From Nematopogon swammerdamellus (Eukaryota; Arthropoda; Insecta; Lepidoptera; Adelidae), in NCBI GenBank assembly GCA_946902875.1, contig OX336351.1, positions 3,593,761-3,657,760 on the forward strand: a stretch of DNA of 64,000 bases, read 5' to 3'. Numbering within the stretch: the stretch's first letter is position 1; every line of letters begins with the position of its first letter. Shown here piece by piece: positions 21,779 to 30,243 of this stretch. Under the pieces are notes generated by a model. That model was given only the letters and a program-made list of their open reading frames with translations, was not told the DNA's origin and searched no databases. The position numbers and the translations under genes are program-made.

Positions 21779-21795
21779 GTCAGTTTGTTCTTCTT

Positions 21796-22206
21796 AACGC
21801 GAGCACTTTAAAACTGTAAACTTTGCTTGTCCGCACATTGTACCTGCACACCAGATATAGGTAATGCCAGGCCTCACACACTCTATGTACTTGCGCGCGC
21901 TAACTACCTACCACCCGGCGGGTCGGCGGCGGCGGTCTAATTCAGTGGAAATTCGTCAGCCGCGCGAAGCATGCCTACACGCTCGCCCACGCAACTGCGA
22001 GCAGCTGCAAAGCAATAATCACTTTACACTCGATCGTTTAGGTACATTTTCGCACGCAGCGATTGGCGACGTGAAACAGTAGGTTATTAAAGCCAAAGGT
22101 ATGGAACTTTTTCTATGGAGTGATTTATCTGTTACGAAGTAACTATTAAGTAATCTGTGGTAATGCGCCTTCGGCCGTCTACGTAGCCGTTGTTTCGTAA
22201 CCAGTA
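21796..22206. other. CpG-rich flank, no gene recognised
   Basis: 21885-22010 is GC-rich (gcgggtcggcggcggcggtc). It may belong to the same promoter or first-exon region as the array, but nothing specific is supported. Confidence 0.3.
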
Positions 22207-22395
22207 CCCTTATCACGAGATTTAACCTACACCGCGTACTACGCTACGCCCCGTGTTCTCCGCATCATTTTGTATGGAGAAACTAAAGTTCGCAAATCTA
22301 TCACTAGAGGCGCTGCTCCGTTTCTCCATGCGGAGATGATGCGGAGAACACGGCGTAGCGTAGTACGCGGCGTAGGTTAAATCTCGTGATTAGGG
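22207..22395. mobile_element. MITE with ~65-bp inverted repeats and TA flanks
   Basis: Left end 'cccttatcacgagatttaac' and right end 'gttaaatctcgtgattaggg' are inverted complements with one mismatch. Pairing continues inward through 'ctacgctacgcc', 'gtgttctccgcatcat'. The element lies between TA (22205-22206) and TA (22396-22397), which points to a Tc1/mariner-type MITE. No frame. Confidence 0.85.
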
Positions 22396-23100
22396 TACAG
22401 TTATCAATGATGATATTGTACGAAACCGGTTTCGATCTAAGAATTATATTTCTGTATACGAAACCACGGTTCCGTACAAGTAATTTATTTTGTGATGGGG
22501 TCTGAGCTGGGCGTGGGTCTAATGAAACGGCTGGGTTTTAGGACACAGTTTATTACACATATATATACACAGATTCCCCTTCAACTCAATCACTATTTCG
22601 AATAAAACTTAACCTATACACCTTAAAACTAAACACGGCAATTACTCTCGAATTTCGATTTCGAACAAAACTTAACCTAGATACCTTAAAACTAAACACA
22701 GCAAATACTCTCAAAATTCTTAACCTAATCTTATCCTAAATTGGGCGCCAGACGCTCTTGGCAATCGGGCGAGCGTCTGCCCAGGTATTCCAAGCTAGCT
22801 CCTTTGCAAAATAGTCCTTGGATTATTTTAGTACACTTTATTTTAGTTATAGTTTCTGCCAGTGAAAACGGCCTTTCGCTAATTGAGATGGGTGGGCCTT
22901 TGCTACTAGGTTGCCCTATATTCCGGGTCGATATTCCCCGTAGAAACTAGACTAATTGGACTTTGGATCAAATTAGTACACTTTTGATTTTCATTACCTG
23001 GGTCTGCGGGGTTCGGCGTTCGACCCGGCAATTCCTCTGGCGACACGGTCGCACCTTGACACGAAATATGCGCAAAGATTCTTTATACCTAACGGTCACA

Positions 23101-23475
23101 CTTTAGTACAATTTTATTTTAACAGATCTGTGGGGTTCGGCGATCTATCCGACAAGTTCTCTAGGGACACAGTTGCACGATAACACCAAATATATACGAA
23201 TGTTTCTTTTTATCTAGCGGACGCACTTTAGTACAATTTTATTTTAACAGATCTGTGGGGTTCGGCGATCTATCCGACAAGTTCTCTAGGGACACAGTTG
23301 CACGATAACACCAAATATATACGAATGTTTCTTTTTATCTAGCGGACACACTTTAGTACAATTTTATTTTAACAGATCTGTGGGGTTCGGCGATCTATCC
23401 GACAAGTTCTCTAGGGACACAGTTGCACGATAACACCAAATATATACGAATGTTTCTTTTTTTCTAGCGGACACA
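23101..23475. repeat. Three 125-bp direct repeats inside the LTR
   Basis: 'ctttagtacaattttatttt' recurs at 23101, 23226, 23351 and, as a partial fourth, 23476. Each unit includes 'ctgtggggttcggcgatcta'. The same triplet lies in the other LTR at 34001-34375. A diverged unit precedes it near 22975-23100, so the array is a built-in part of the element's regulatory region. Confidence 0.95.
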
Positions 23476-23691
23476 CTTTAGTACAATTTTATTTTCAACT
23501 TAATTCTGGTCGGTGGATCGCCCTAAGTCCACTACACGCTGATAGCACTCGTTGATTCTATTTCAGGGTACTGCTCCGGTGACTAGTAGTCCGTAGGGTA
23601 ACGCGGCTAGGCGAGGTAGGTCCGGGAACGAGGCTCGATCCAAACTGGTTCACTCCGGACGGCGAGGTCATTGACCGGTGACGAACGTTCT

Positions 23692-25321
23692 TTATTCTTT
23701 ATTCTTTATTCATCATTCGTAAGGTAGTACACTACGCTGGAATTTGTCCTGTTAGTTTTTACAATCCGGTTCGATTACACCCACAAAGAAGAGCCGGCAA
23801 GAAACTTCGCAGGGTTCTTTTTTAACGTCTTCAATTACAATACATTGTGACTAGCTACACAACAGACACCGCTTACAGTGTTAAGATATAGTTTGAGAGC
23901 TAGAATAACTATAATTTAAGCTTGATAATTCTGACCATATAAAATCAAAAGTTAAAGTAAAAGTATAGATAAAATCAGGTGTATAGAGCCTTTGTCAGAA
24001 ATTGTTGATACATATCGTATCAAGTCATGTCAGTTATAAATATTCATACCACATTGTAGTACAATGTCAAAAAATAAAATAAATAAATTTGATACTTAAT
24101 GTATCAATTAGTCAAGGTAATATTTTAGTATGCGTGCTAAATAAACTTGATACTTAATGTATCAATTAGTCAAATTAATATTCAGCATGCGTCAGCAGTA
24201 TAAATTAAGGTACAGGTTGTACCCTGTCAAGATTCAAAATTTGTATGCAGTCAGAATCTCAAGTGAACATGTTTGTAGCATTTTCAGTTTATACCAGTGA
24301 TAATACGAGGTAGTACAAATCTCAAAGACCAAAAAGTAATGTGATGAAAAATATAAATCTGCGACAAATGTAACAGTTCATGACAGATACTATAGTTCCT
24401 TTTAAAAATATACGCCTAACATATAAAATATACAATGTTACCAATTGGAGCAGGCCAGTCTCCACGAACAGCACCCGTTCACGAGCATCACGCCAGGGCC
24501 AGCCATCGCTTCCCTCAACCATATTTTAGGGAGAGAGGCGACCCGGACCAAGCGTCACCGTAAGCAAAGACCTTAAAGCGATGCATTACTCCAGTGGCAA
24601 CATGAAACTTATACGATATGTTTGCATTTTGTTTTACATAATACCACTGCTTCTGTCACAAACTGCTACAGTGCCCCGATCACAAAGCAATATGAAGTTC
24701 TATAAACCTGTATACACATAATATGTACAGGTTCTGTTTATCCTGTTATTACTTATACCACTCGCACTAGCACCGAGTACACTATGTTAACCTATACACG
24801 GTCAGCCTCAGAGTACAATATTTTGTCAGTTAGAGCTTCTTTTACATTATAATAAGCTTTCTTTATAAGAATGGCTTTAATGCGTTTCTTAAAACATACA
24901 TCATTAAGATTTTTTATTTCTAATGGTATTTTATTATAAAATCGAATGCTATTACAAACAAAACTCTTGGACATTTTAGACGACCTGTGTTTTACAATTG
25001 TTATATCATTTTTGTGTCTAGTTTCATGGTGATGTATATCAGACTGGAGAGTAGCATTTTGTATGTATTTTCTAGCATAGCAGATGTTTTGATACACATA
25101 AGCACTTGGTAGTGTCATAATTCCTATTTTACTAAATTCATTTCTACAAGAGTCCCTCGTTTTCATATTCAGTATACAACGCAATGCTCTTTTTTGCAGA
25201 ACAAATACTCTGTTTACTTCAGCTGCAGTTCCCCAAAACAATAATCCATATGACATGAGACTATCAAAGTAGGCAAAGTAAACAGTTTTTGCAGCTTGTA
25301 CACCACACAATTCTTTGAACC
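23692..25321 (-). mobile_element. 5'-truncated Jockey-like LINE nested in the 3' LTR
   Basis: The intact LTR reads 'gaacgttctcgaaccacg'. Here 'acgttct' stands at 23685-23691 and again at 25322-25328, a 7-bp target-site duplication. The 1,630-bp insert ends (on its own strand) in repeats of 'gaataaa'. A reverse-transcriptase C-terminus is encoded at 24792-25310, followed by a ~1.1-kb 3' UTR. Confidence 0.95.
24792..25310 (-). CDS. LINE reverse transcriptase, C-terminal 172 residues
   Basis: The frame has 'YFAYFDSLMSYGLLFWG' near its start, then 'LQKRALRCIL' and, further on, 'SFVCNSIRFYNKIPLEIKNL'. These are the thumb and C-terminal landmarks of Jockey/CR1-group reverse transcriptases: S-x-x-x-Y-G, x-Q-K-R-A-x-R, and x-N-x-x-P-x-x-I. 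The catalytic part (YxDD) is missing because the insertion is 5'-truncated at 25321, so the ATG at 25310 is internal, not a true start. No stops interrupt what is left, which fits a recent insertion. It cannot move on its own. Confidence 0.9.
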   Translation of the reverse strand: MCGVQAAKTVYFAYFDSLMSYGLLFWGTAAEVNRVFVLQKRALRCILNMKTRDSCRNEFSKIGIMTLPSAYVYQNICYARKYIQNATLQSDIHHHETRHKNDITIVKHRSSKMSKSFVCNSIRFYNKIPLEIKNLNDVCFKKRIKAILIKKAYYNVKEALTDKILYSEADRV

Positions 25322-26070
25322 ACGTTCTCGAACCACGTGGCTGGCTAATTCCCGCGCTTCGCTAGCGATCCGCTTGGTCGTGCCACGGCACGTTTGGGCT
25401 ACGGGGTCGCGACCACGCGAGGATCGGCACCTGTTCGGCGGTGTCGCGACACCGGGGTGGGTGTCTGTGCCGGGTTTGGACAAGATAGCGTACTATTGGG
25501 TTGACTTAGCTGTACTGTCGCGGCAATGGCTGGAATACTCGTCGGGTCGCCGCGGGAGCTCAGTCTTGTAGCCCGCAACTCGAGAGGGCGTGTCGGAAGG
25601 CCTGTAACCACATTCGCTACGTGTCATTTCACATTCTCGCCCTTTCGTTTGTACATTCGGGTTTGGCTCCTAGCGAGTGTGGGAAATTCCGAATATATTT
25701 AGATTTTCTACTCACCCTCTCGATCGCGTTATATGTCGCAGTATTTTCCGCGCGGTGACTGACACTGTGATGTCCTCGACCGGTGCTCCGAACTTAATTC
25801 ACGCACGGCGTTTCGATTTCTGCTATGTTCACTGAATGGCTGCTAATGTCTGCGCTCGGTTCTCGAAGTTTCTGGAAGGTCTGCAGAGTCATCGTCGCGC
25901 CCTCTGCCGGTCGACTGCCTCGATGTTTCTAGTACTCGCTCGCTATTCGTTTCGACCTGTGGCTGTTATCGCCTACGCTGCGAGCTGTGCTCGCATTACC
26001 GTGTCGTTGTGCGCGGCCGCTAGATGGCGTTGCTTAAATATTTCAGGTGTGTCCCTACTGAACCGTTACA

Positions 26071-26095
26071 ATATTCTCCCTCCTCTCCTGGAATC
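26071..26095 (-). other. Polypurine tract of the Gypsy element
   Basis: On the minus strand 'aggagaggagggagaatat' immediately precedes the TGTAACGG start of the 3' LTR, the expected place for plus-strand priming. Confidence 0.85.
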
Positions 26096-26123
26096 CGACC
26101 CGGATTCCTATGTGGCTATTGCG

Positions 26124-29100
26124 TTACGCTGCTGGTTTCAGGTCTGCGGAGTGCCATTTTCCCACGTCTTTGCCCTTCATGTTCTTGAGGAGGAATACGT
26201 CGTTCGAGATCTTTTGGCTTATTATGGCTTTTTCGAATCGAGGTGCTAATTTCGCGCAGAAATTCTTGCTCGCATTCGATAGTACTTTACTTTTCCTCCA
26301 CACTACTTGGCCTTCTCTGAAATGATATGCCCTGTGTCTTAAATTGTAGTGTTTTTCGTTTCTTTTGTATGCTGATCTCAATTTCTCTTTGACGTCCTCG
26401 TAGACTTTCTCCATTTCTTTGATTTTATCCGGTACGTGTGTCCTGTCGAATGTAATCGGCTCTTCGTCTGATGTTTCTTGTATCTTGTGGTTCAGTACTG
26501 ACGTTTCTCTGCCAAAGACGAGATATGCCGGTGTCCTGCCCGTCACTTCATGCACGGCCGTCCGTATTGCGTGTCCTATGTGGTGTACGTGTTCGTCCCA
26601 CTCTTTGTGGTCGTCTTTGATGTATGACCCTATTGCTGTTACAAGTACTCTATTTACTCTTTCGGTCGGGTTAGCTTGTGCGTGGTAGTGTGGTGTGTAC
26701 CAAAGTTTTGAGTGGTATTCCTCGAACAGTTCTTTCGTTTTCTTCGATATGAATTGGGTACCGTTGTCGCATATCACTGTTTTTGGGACTCCGTAAATCA
26801 GAAAGACTTGTTCTTCTATAATTTTATTTATAGTGTCGGCCGTTGCGTTCCTGATCGGGAATAGTAGGGCAAATTTGCTGAACCAGTCGGCGACTACGAA
26901 TAGCATGGTGTTGCCTTTTTTTGATCTGGGGTATGGCCCTAGTAGGTCCATTGAGACTATATCGAATGGTTTCGTCACTTCTCTGTGTCTCCCCATGAGG
27001 CCGATTGGTCTCTCCTGGCTCGGCTTTTGTTTCGCGCATGTCTCGCAGTTTCGGACGTGTGTCTTGATGTCTCTTATCAACGTTGGCCAATAGTAGTGTT
27101 GCTTGGCGCGGTTGATGGTCTTTTTGATTCCTAGATGTCCGGCTGTTGGCGCGTCGTGGCACGCTACCATTACTTCGTTTCTCTTGTCCGGTGGTATGAC
27201 TTGTTTCCAGGAGTCTTCATCTTGCGGGAATTGTCGCAGTTTTAGATATTTCCATAGATTGCCGTTGCGCTTTTCCCAGCCAGGTCTCTGCTTCCCATTT
27301 GTCAATTTCTGTTCGATGTCTTTGTACCAGTCGTCTTTGTCCGATTCGTCTATTTCTATTTCGTTGATCTCATCCCTTTGTATGGCTCTGGACAAGGCGT
27401 CTGGTACTACATTCTCCTTTCCTTTCTTGTGGATGATCGTAAATGTAAATTGTTGGAGTCTCAGTGACCACCTCGCCAAGCGTCCGTGTGGGTCTTTCGC
27501 GTTATTTAGCCATTGTAAGGCGCTGTGGTCAGTGACTACTGTGAAATGGCTCCCTTCGATGTATGGTCGGAATTTTTCCACTGCATGAATTACACTTAGT
27601 AGCTCCCTTTCGGATGTCGAATATTTCGACTCTCGTTCTGTCAGTTTCTTGCTCGTGTACGCGACGGGTTTCTCTTTTCCGTCTACTTCTTGCACCAGTA
27701 CTGCTCCGGTTCCATGGTTTGAGGCATCGCATTCTATTCTGAATGGTTTTGAGAAGTCCGGGCATGTGAGTACTGGTGTGGATGTTAGAGTTGTTTTCAA
27801 CTCACAGAATGCGTTTTCTGCTTCGTTTGTCCATGTCACTTTTTTGGTGTTGCCTTTCGTTAGTTCATGCAGTGGTCCCGCCACTATCGAAAAGTTCGGG
27901 ACGAATCTTCTGTACCAACTAGCCAATCCGATAAATCTTTTTAATTCTTTATAGGTCGTCGGTCTTGGGTAGTTGATTATGCAATCCACCTTTTCTGTGT
28001 CTGTGCGGAGTCCGTCTTTATCCACTACGTAGCCCAGATATTTTAGCGATGATCTTCCGAATTGGCATTTTTCCACATTGATAGTCAGGTTTGCTTCGTG
28101 TAGTCGTCGCATCACGTCTTTTAGAATTTCTACGTGTTCTTCGAATGTTTGGGTGCACAGTACGATGTCGTCTAGGTACGTGAAAACTTTTCCTTCTAAT
28201 TCTGGTGGGAATATTCGGTCCATCAGTCTTTGTTGGGTCTGTGCCGCGTTGCATAATCCGAATGGCATTACTTTGAACTGGTAAAGGCCCTTTCCTTGTA
28301 ATGCAAAAGCCGTCTTTTCCTTGCTACTCTCCTCAAGAGGTATTTGCCAGAATGCTGATTTGAGGTCTAATGTTGAAAGATATTTCGCGTTTCTGAGGCT
28401 GTCTAGTACGGATGTCACTCGTGGTAACGGGTATGAGTCTGTCTTGGTGGCCTTGTTTAATTGTCTACTGTCTAGGCACAATCGATTCTTTCCCGGCTTT
28501 TGCACTAATATTATCGGGGAGCTCCATGGGCTGTTAGATGGTTCTATCACGTCCTTGTCTAACATGTCTTTCAGTTCATTTTCCATTAGTTTTATTATGT
28601 TAGGTGAGAACGGATATGGCCTCTGTTTCACTGGCCTGTGTTCCCCTGTCTCTATGGTATGGATTATTTGACTCGTTCGACCTAAGCCTTTCCCGATTTT
28701 CGCGTGCATTTCTTTTATTATTTCTTCCAGTTTTCGTTCCTGGTTAGGTGTCAATTCACTTCGGGATATGACGGCTGGTTTGTGGTCTATTGCTTCGATG
28801 TCTTTCTTGTTTTTTGTGCAGATTTTCCACTTGGCCAGTTGCTCTCTGTCTGGATTTCTGGTTAGGTGAATCCCGAACGTGTCAAGAAAGTCCATCCCTA
28901 GAATGATATTGTGGTTTAGTTTTTCTATTATGTGGACGGGGATTATTTTATATTGTCCGAAGCATTCGAATGGTACGTCAATTATACCTTGTGTGTATTT
29001 TACACTTGTGTCCGCCAGCGATAGTCTTTCTATATTCTGTGTCTGTAGTTTCAGACCTCTCCTGGTGAGTTGTGTTCCGAAATCTTTTGTCATTGCTGAT

Positions 29101-29372
29101 ATTGTTGCCCCGCAATCTACCAGTCCTACGCATTGTATGCCCAGTATATCTACTTTACAATAGTATCTATTGTCATGATTTACGTGCTTATAAATGCTGC
29201 ATACTTTGGGCTTCTTTAAGAAGTTTGATATTGTTGTTAGCCATTCCTGCCATTCTTTTTTTGATGTTTTGGGTACGCGAGTGGTTATTGGGCAGGTTCT
29301 GAAACCACTCGCTGTGCGTTTTCCGGATGTCCGCATTTGCAATCTTTTATGGATACCCCAAACTTGCCGCAT
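26124..29372 (-). CDS. pol: Gypsy Pol polyprotein (protease-RT-RNase H-integrase)
   Basis: Copies the element's RNA and inserts the DNA. Domains from the ATG at 29372 (1,082 residues): aspartic protease with D-C-G-A-T at 86-90 (a variant of D-T/S-G) and 'IILGMDFL' at 156-163; reverse transcriptase with YLDD at 399-402; RNase H with Asp549, Glu590-region and Asp615; zinc HHCC (His739, His746, Cys776, Cys779); integrase core Asp809, Asp869, Glu904; and a GPY/F-like 'KLAPRFEKA' module near 1040. No stop or frameshift is seen. The frame is open upstream to about 29406 and overlaps gag by ~120 nt in the -1 frame, so it is probably made by -1 ribosomal frameshifting rather than from its own ATG. 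No textbook slippery heptamer was found in the overlap by eye. Confidence 0.97.
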   Translation of the reverse strand: MRQVWGIHKRLQMRTSGKRTASGFRTCPITTRVPKTSKKEWQEWLTTISNFLKKPKVCSIYKHVNHDNRYYCKVDILGIQCVGLVDCGATISAMTKDFGTQLTRRGLKLQTQNIERLSLADTSVKYTQGIIDVPFECFGQYKIIPVHIIEKLNHNIILGMDFLDTFGIHLTRNPDREQLAKWKICTKNKKDIEAIDHKPAVISRSELTPNQERKLEEIIKEMHAKIGKGLGRTSQIIHTIETGEHRPVKQRPYPFSPNIIKLMENELKDMLDKDVIEPSNSPWSSPIILVQKPGKNRLCLDSRQLNKATKTDSYPLPRVTSVLDSLRNAKYLSTLDLKSAFWQIPLEESSKEKTAFALQGKGLYQFKVMPFGLCNAAQTQQRLMDRIFPPELEGKVFTYLDDIVLCTQTFEEHVEILKDVMRRLHEANLTINVEKCQFGRSSLKYLGYVVDKDGLRTDTEKVDCIINYPRPTTYKELKRFIGLASWYRRFVPNFSIVAGPLHELTKGNTKKVTWTNEAENAFCELKTTLTSTPVLTCPDFSKPFRIECDASNHGTGAVLVQEVDGKEKPVAYTSKKLTERESKYSTSERELLSVIHAVEKFRPYIEGSHFTVVTDHSALQWLNNAKDPHGRLARWSLRLQQFTFTIIHKKGKENVVPDALSRAIQRDEINEIEIDESDKDDWYKDIEQKLTNGKQRPGWEKRNGNLWKYLKLRQFPQDEDSWKQVIPPDKRNEVMVACHDAPTAGHLGIKKTINRAKQHYYWPTLIRDIKTHVRNCETCAKQKPSQERPIGLMGRHREVTKPFDIVSMDLLGPYPRSKKGNTMLFVVADWFSKFALLFPIRNATADTINKIIEEQVFLIYGVPKTVICDNGTQFISKKTKELFEEYHSKLWYTPHYHAQANPTERVNRVLVTAIGSYIKDDHKEWDEHVHHIGHAIRTAVHEVTGRTPAYLVFGRETSVLNHKIQETSDEEPITFDRTHVPDKIKEMEKVYEDVKEKLRSAYKRNEKHYNLRHRAYHFREGQVVWRKSKVLSNASKNFCAKLAPRFEKAIISQKISNDVFLLKNMKGKDVGKWHSADLKPAA

Positions 29373-30243
29373 CGGAAGCAGAACAGTCTTTGTCGCTGTA
29401 GTTTACACTCTTTAAATAGGTGTCCTTCGCTCCTACAGTTCCAGCATTTCGATTTTGTTGTGTTGTTGGCTGGTATTGTTTGCTGTATTGCGCATATTTC
29501 GTCCTTATTCTTTTGTTGGTACGCTAGATCTTGTTCCATGGTGTTTTTCCCGTCTGTTGGTTCCTTAAACGCCTCGCAGTTTGCCTTGGTTTGTTCTAGT
29601 GTCCTGAGCACTATGGTTAGCTCTATAATCGATTCGAAGTTATCTCTGCAGATTGCTTGTTGGAAGTATGGTTGTAGGTTTTTCAACAATATTTGTAGTT
29701 TTTGTGATTCTGTTAATTTCTCCGGCAGACGGTTGAACATATTTTGCATTATTGCCACGTATATCATTGCCTTTTCGTCTTTCCCCTGTGTGCGTTTCTT
29801 TATTTCGTCTAATAATTCCTCCTGGTAGTATGGTCTCTGGAACGTGAGCCTTAGCATGGTGGTCAGTTCATCCCAGTTGTCTATGCCTTGTTTGTTGGCT
29901 CTGAACCAAATGAGCGCGTCGCCTTCGAAGAAATCTATCGCATATCTCCATAGATCTTCCGCGTTCGCGTTTCGTGCTTCCTTCAATTCTTCTACCCGTT
30001 CGATGAAGGCATTGACGCTCCCGTTATTGCTGCCCGAGTACTTGATACCCCAATCTTTGATTGGTATTAATTTTTGTTTCGCGGATTTCTCTGTTGGCTG
30101 TGGCGACGAAGTTATTATTTTTACTCTTTTCTTTATGTCATATTCGTCCCTGTCCCTATTTGTTTCTTGGCTTATGTCTGTTTGGCCGTCCGACTGTTCC
30201 TCCTTTGTTGGTGTGCCGTTGTTCTCTATTGCTGTTATTATTT
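29285..30243 (-). CDS. gag: Gypsy Gag, C-terminal part (3' of the LINE insertion)
   Basis: The capsid/nucleocapsid part of Gag. The frame is open from the LINE edge at 30243 down to the stop at 29285. It holds a capsid-like block 'EGDALIWFRANKQGIDNW', typical of arthropod Ty3/Gypsy Gag, and two zinc-knuckle-like motifs. The first, CWNCRSEGHLFKEC, is a perfect C-x2-C-x4-H-x4-C at residues 418-431 of the reconstructed protein. The second, CFRCGKFGVSIKDC, has Val where His is expected. The ATG at 29986 is internal. With 32387-32846 and one target copy removed, the frame totals 470 codons. Confidence 0.93.

Larger units (their letters stand above)
21165..21795 (+). repeat. Six-copy 105-bp GC-rich tandem array
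   Basis: Units start with 'ctgcgggggcggcggctgcg' at 21165, 21271, 21376, 21481, 21586 and 21691 (first period 106, then 105). Units differ by only a few bases. Each contains an ATG, a hydrophobic leader and a GT donor-like site. Because 105 is divisible by three, two frames stay open across the array: a leader frame and a Cys/Gly-rich frame (21197-21811) reading 'YCGGGGCGLAACGPRASCS' per unit. The Cys/Gly-rich frame is probably an artefact of the repeat. Confidence 0.95.
22491..26070 (-). repeat. 3' LTR, split by a LINE
   Basis: Identical by eye, over the lines compared, to 33391-35333 apart from the 1,637 bp added at 23692-25328. Such identity means a recent insertion. It contains three 125-bp direct repeats (23101-23475). 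Confidence 0.95.

Noticed and set aside
21197..21811. 204-codon Cys/Gly-rich repeat protein in the 105-bp array
   Set aside because: It overlaps, in another frame, the better-supported leader frame and is open only because the unit is GC-rich and divisible by three.
22741..22950. 69-codon frame repeated at 33641-33850
   Set aside because: It lies in both LTRs, is non-coding in context and has no motif.
23101..23475. CRISPR array
   Set aside because: Three units of 125 bp with no short repeat/spacer structure, inside LTRs of a eukaryotic retrotransposon.
25836..26249. 137-codon plus-strand frame
   Set aside because: Spans LTR and antisense pol; the LTR part recurs at 35099.
30061..30243. 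N-terminal 61 codons of the 701-codon plus-strand frame
   Set aside because: They lie in antisense gag; the LINE starts at 30244 by the target duplication and the gag frame.
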